64,000 nucleotides of DNA from Kocuria carniphila (GTDB lineage Bacteria; Actinomycetota; Actinomycetes; Actinomycetales; Micrococcaceae). A program made the translations under genes and the position numbers. The notes below the pieces were generated by a model. The model was given only the letters and a program-made list of their open reading frames with translations, ran no database searches and was not told the origin of the DNA. Below, piece by piece: positions 61,718 through 64,000 of this stretch; position 1 is the first letter of the stretch; each line of letters opens with the position of its first letter. The stretch spans positions 101,314-165,313 of the forward strand of contig NZ_NOIT01000007.1 in assembly GCF_004136555.1 (NCBI RefSeq). Reading direction: 5' to 3'.

Positions 61718-62401
61718 ATGCCCGAGGATGACTTGTGCGTCACCCGCGTCCCGATCTTCCAAGGCCTCACCCGTCAGGAACAGTTGCGTGTTGCGGACTT
61801 TGCCCGCCCGGTACTCGCCGAAAAGGGGGAGATCGTCTATGCGCCCGGACAGCCGGTCTCGCGCCTGCTGGTGATGCACAGTGGACAGCTCAAGGTCAGC
61901 CACGCGGCCGCCAATGGTCAGGAGCAGATCCTGCGAACGGTGACCGACGGTGATGTTGTGGGTGAACGTGCCTTCCTGACGGGCCACCGTCCGAACGATC
62001 TCGCCGTCGCGCTGGAAGAGAGCAGGATGTGCGTGTTCGACCATGCCGACCTTGCAGTCCTACTTCGTGACTACCCCGACATCAGTCAGCGGATGCTGCG
62101 GACGCTCTCCGACCGCCTCTCTTCCGTCGAGCGACTGCTGGCCGCCATCACCTCCAGCGATGTCAATGCCCGTGTCGCGGCCTACCTCCTGGACCTACCT
62201 GGCACCATGCGGGACGGAGCGGCCACGGTGAGACTTCCGATGGCGAAACAGGAAATCGCGGCGTACCTCGGCACGACGCCGGAGACCCTGAGTCGACGCC
62301 TTGCCGCGCTCTCTGCCTCCGGCCTTATCGAATTGCACGGGCGCCGGGAGGTCACGATTCTCGATATCGATGCGCTTGAACACGTAGCCACACCTCGATA
62401 G
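61718..62401 (+). CDS. Crp/Fnr-family transcriptional regulator, FLP-like
   Basis: A 227-aa regulator. The N-terminus DDLCVTRVPIFQGLTRQEQ resembles FLP and FNR proteins, but it lacks the FNR four-cysteine cluster. It has exactly two cysteines, Cys7 and Cys105; in Lactobacillus FLP two cysteines at positions 5 and 102 form a redox-switch disulfide. The cNMP-binding-like beta roll follows (GEIVYAPGQPVSRLLVMHSG), and the C-terminal HTH contains MAKQEIAAYLGTTPETLSRRL, whose ETLSR is the FNR-type ExxSR recognition helix for TGA half-sites. It is divergent from the HMA-ATPase operon. Confidence 0.88.
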   Translation: MPEDDLCVTRVPIFQGLTRQEQLRVADFARPVLAEKGEIVYAPGQPVSRLLVMHSGQLKVSHAAANGQEQILRTVTDGDVVGERAFLTGHRPNDLAVALEESRMCVFDHADLAVLLRDYPDISQRMLRTLSDRLSSVERLLAAITSSDVNARVAAYLLDLPGTMRDGAATVRLPMAKQEIAAYLGTTPETLSRRLAALSASGLIELHGRREVTILDIDALEHVATPR

Positions 62402-62549
62402 TCCGGTGCCGCTGCGGCGTGGCGGCCTCCTGGGCAGTATCCGGTGCAACTCGAACCCGCCCTTGACCTTCTTGCAGTGGCGTCACCTGTGTGGGCTGCT
62501 CCCTACGAGCTTCCCCCGGCACGGGCGCAAAGCGGGCGAAGGGGCCGAC

Positions 62550-62882
62550 CTAAAGGCCGATATCTTGGTTTTGCGGTGGCAATGCCGCAACCAGGGGGTG
62601 GTCCCGGCCGGTGTTGCCGAGCTTGACGGCACCACCCGGTGAACCGAGTTCGTCGAAGAATTCGACATTGGCCTTGTAATACTCTGCCCATTGGTCCGGG
62701 ACGTCGTCCTCGTAATAGATGGCCTCAACCGGGCAGACCGGCTCGCAGGCGCCACAGTCGACACACTCGTCTGGATGAATGTACAGCGACCGCTCTCCTT
62801 CATAGATGCAGTCGACCGGGCATTCTTCGACGCAGGCCTTGTCCTTGACGTCCACACAGGGTTGGGCGATTACGTAGGTCAT
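62550..62882 (-). CDS. fdxA: 7Fe ferredoxin, FdxA type
   Basis: A 110-aa electron carrier. By comparison with 7Fe ferredoxins, Cys9, Cys17 and Cys50 should bind the 3Fe-4S cluster, and Cys21, Cys40, Cys43 and Cys46 the 4Fe-4S cluster; Cys25 is the usual free cysteine. Key regions are KACVEECPVDC and DECVDCGACEPVCP. The ATG at 62882 sits 35 bp behind the PNPOx gene in the same operon. Mycobacterial FdxA belongs to the DosR dormancy regulon, a parallel to the context here. The 148 bp beyond the stop hold no gene. Confidence 0.95.
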   Translation of the reverse strand: MTYVIAQPCVDVKDKACVEECPVDCIYEGERSLYIHPDECVDCGACEPVCPVEAIYYEDDVPDQWAEYYKANVEFFDELGSPGGAVKLGNTGRDHPLVAALPPQNQDIGL

Positions 62883-62917
62883 GGGTCACTCTCCATGGGG
62901 TTTGCTGGAAGGACGTG

Positions 62918-63382
62918 CTATTCCGGCGATGCACGTCTGACGTCCGATAGCGGCGTTCGCCATATGTCAGGGTCGGCCACGGGGAAACGGCGGCCGGTGA
63001 TCAGGTCGGGGTGGATGCGAATGAACCGCTTCTTCTCACCGGCCTGCCACGGAAAGAGCGGAAGGTCCACGGTGTCCATCAGGTCGTGAACCTGGCTGAT
63101 TGCGCCGGCGCGGCCCTTCGCCACGACACTCCATGCTTTGGAGGTGGGTGGGTCGTATCCGTCGACTTCCAGGGCGACCGGGGCGTCGGATAGCGCGCCG
63201 AAGACTTTCGTGCCCTCCCGGGACCGGAAAACTAGGGTCCCGTGATCCACCGCATAATTGAGGGGGAAAATATCGGGATGGTCCTCCACCCATACGGCAA
63301 GCCGGCCGACGGTGGTCGCGCGCAGCAGCGCCCAGCACGCGTTGATCGGGAGTTCCTCTACATCCTGATTCGAATCCATCAC
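62918..63382 (-). CDS. PNPOx-like split-barrel flavoprotein
   Basis: A 154-aa protein of the pyridoxamine 5'-phosphate oxidase-like family, which bind FMN, F420 or heme. Recognised by CWALLRATTVGRLAVWVED, IFPLNYAVDHGTLVFRS and SVVAKGRAGAI. Such proteins act as reductases or nitrosative-stress proteins; the substrate cannot be assigned. It overlaps the DoxX-like gene by 4 bp (ATGA) and precedes fdxA by 35 bp. Confidence 0.85.
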   Translation of the reverse strand: MMDSNQDVEELPINACWALLRATTVGRLAVWVEDHPDIFPLNYAVDHGTLVFRSREGTKVFGALSDAPVALEVDGYDPPTSKAWSVVAKGRAGAISQVHDLMDTVDLPLFPWQAGEKKRFIRIHPDLITGRRFPVADPDIWRTPLSDVRRASPE

Positions 63383-63828
63383 CGCACCGTCTTTCCCGAA
63401 ATCTTGCGTCGAGCCTGTCGGCTAGTGAGTTCTTCCACGAGCAGACCCAAGGCGCTGCCGAGCATGAAAACATCCCGAGCGATGCCCATTCCTGCCGGCG
63501 CAGGACGGATTCCGTCCTCCCGCGTCATCCCCGGCGTCTTCATATACACCCGCATCAGGGCCCCCGAGAACCCGGCCAGACCGGCCGCAGCCGCCCACGT
63601 GGGCACTACCGGTGCGAGCAAAGCCGCACCCAGGAGGATCTCACCACCCGATAGCAGCTTCCCGAAAAGCACCGGGTCGACTCTCTTGAGCACAGGAAAC
63701 GCGTTGGCCGCCTGGTCCCGCAGACCGGTCGCCCCCTCCACATCCAGTGAACGCTTCGTGAATCCGGTGTTGAGGATGAACAGCCCACAAGCAGCACGGG
63801 GAGGGATATGGTGCAGGTGCGCCGACAT
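63379..63828 (-). CDS. DoxX-like small membrane protein
   Basis: A 149-aa membrane protein. Hydrophobic segments lie around LSGGEILLGAALLAPVV, AAAAGLAGFSGALMRVYM and DVFMLGSALGLLVEEL, with a first helix beginning at CGLFILNTGF. This four-helix pattern and size match the DoxX-like group, though the match is not strong. ATG 63828 is preceded by AGGGAGGA; the open frame extends 46 codons upstream without homology. It heads the operon DoxX-like, PNPOx, fdxA. Confidence 0.65.
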   Translation of the reverse strand: MSAHLHHIPPRAACGLFILNTGFTKRSLDVEGATGLRDQAANAFPVLKRVDPVLFGKLLSGGEILLGAALLAPVVPTWAAAAGLAGFSGALMRVYMKTPGMTREDGIRPAPAGMGIARDVFMLGSALGLLVEELTSRQARRKISGKTVR

Positions 63829-63901
63829 GAGATCCTCCCTCGTCGTGGTACGACTCCGATTTCGTTTATTCGACCCTACGTCCGGGCACCCGGGCGGATA
63901 C

Positions 63902-63915
63902 ATGATGTGCATCAT
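63902..63915 (-). promoter_or_regulatory. FNR-type operator and -10 element upstream of the DoxX-like-PNPOx-fdxA operon
   Basis: ATGAT-GTGC-ATCAT is a perfect dyad of TGAT-N4-ATCA. A TAGGGT hexamer (63878-63873, minus strand) lies 30 bp downstream of its centre, almost the same spacing as in the HMA promoter (29.5 bp). A transcript starting near 63866 would put the box centre at about -42. The last 85 bp of the window hold no gene. Confidence 0.7.
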
Positions 63916-64000
63916 CCTCGGTGGGGTCTGTCCGTTAAACGGTGTGTGGGGTCCGGCGGTTCTCATTAGTGAGTGGTTCTTTCGAACCGTCCGGCGAAGG

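Noticed and set aside
62402..62549. A tRNA-like or attachment-like segment (GCAACTCGAACCC) near the ferredoxin gene
   Set aside because: No cloverleaf can be formed and it does not match the tRNA-Ala 3' end.

Overview
The window looks like chromosome of a high-GC Gram-positive bacterium (Actinomycetota, order Micrococcales; Micrococcaceae is my best but unproven guess). Pointers are the paired clpP genes ahead of clpX, a mycothiol-type DsbA-like reductase, a DtxR/IdeR iron box, an ileS T-box, the folC-DUF4233-ndk and rplU-rpmA-obgE-proB-proA-nadD-rsfS gene orders, and many GTG and TTG starts with ATGA/GTGA overlaps.

Positions 1-36.9 kb are core chromosome. In order: the Clp protease operon (first gene cut by the window edge), a thioredoxin-fold reductase, convergent valS, a YeaO-like gene, an SDR enzyme, and an IdeR-boxed siderophore uptake operon (binding lipoprotein, two permeases, ATPase, siderophore-interacting reductase). 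A histidine kinase/response regulator pair and an acidic exported protein follow, then T-box-controlled ileS, folC, a small membrane gene and ndk. A 1-kb repeat-rich gap precedes VKOR, rne and a TPP-riboswitch-controlled thiD-tenA fusion. The last part is rplU-rpmA, obgE-proB-proA, nadD and rsfS, ending at tRNA-Ala(GGC).

From the tRNA to at least 56.4 kb lies an integrative and conjugative element (ICE), almost all on the minus strand. It carries a large serine recombinase beside the tRNA, SSB, a VirD4-type coupling protein, a VirB4-type ATPase, an SCO6880-like protein, a VirB6/TrbL-like protein, two small DUF6112-like membrane proteins, a cell-wall hydrolase, a ParB-like protein, a DUF2637-HTH protein, a primase-polymerase and an ArdC-like antirestriction protein. 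It looks disabled: the recombinase has proline at the catalytic serine position, the coupling protein is broken by an in-frame TAG, and I see no relaxase. A GTGCACCT motif recurs just upstream of five element genes.

From 56.5 kb to the end come accessory genes: an AraC regulator, a quinone-reductase-like enzyme, a cupin, and a compact redox/metal module. That module holds a heavy-metal P-type ATPase, a stand-alone HMA metallochaperone, a Crp/Fnr (FLP-like) regulator, a 7Fe ferredoxin, a PNPOx-like flavoprotein and a DoxX-like membrane protein. The two promoter regions facing away from the regulator each carry an FNR-type dyad (TGA[C/T]-N4-ATCA) about 30 bp upstream of a TAnnnT -10 element, which suggests a small self-contained regulon. 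Whether it is ICE cargo or flanking chromosome cannot be decided because no second attachment site was found.
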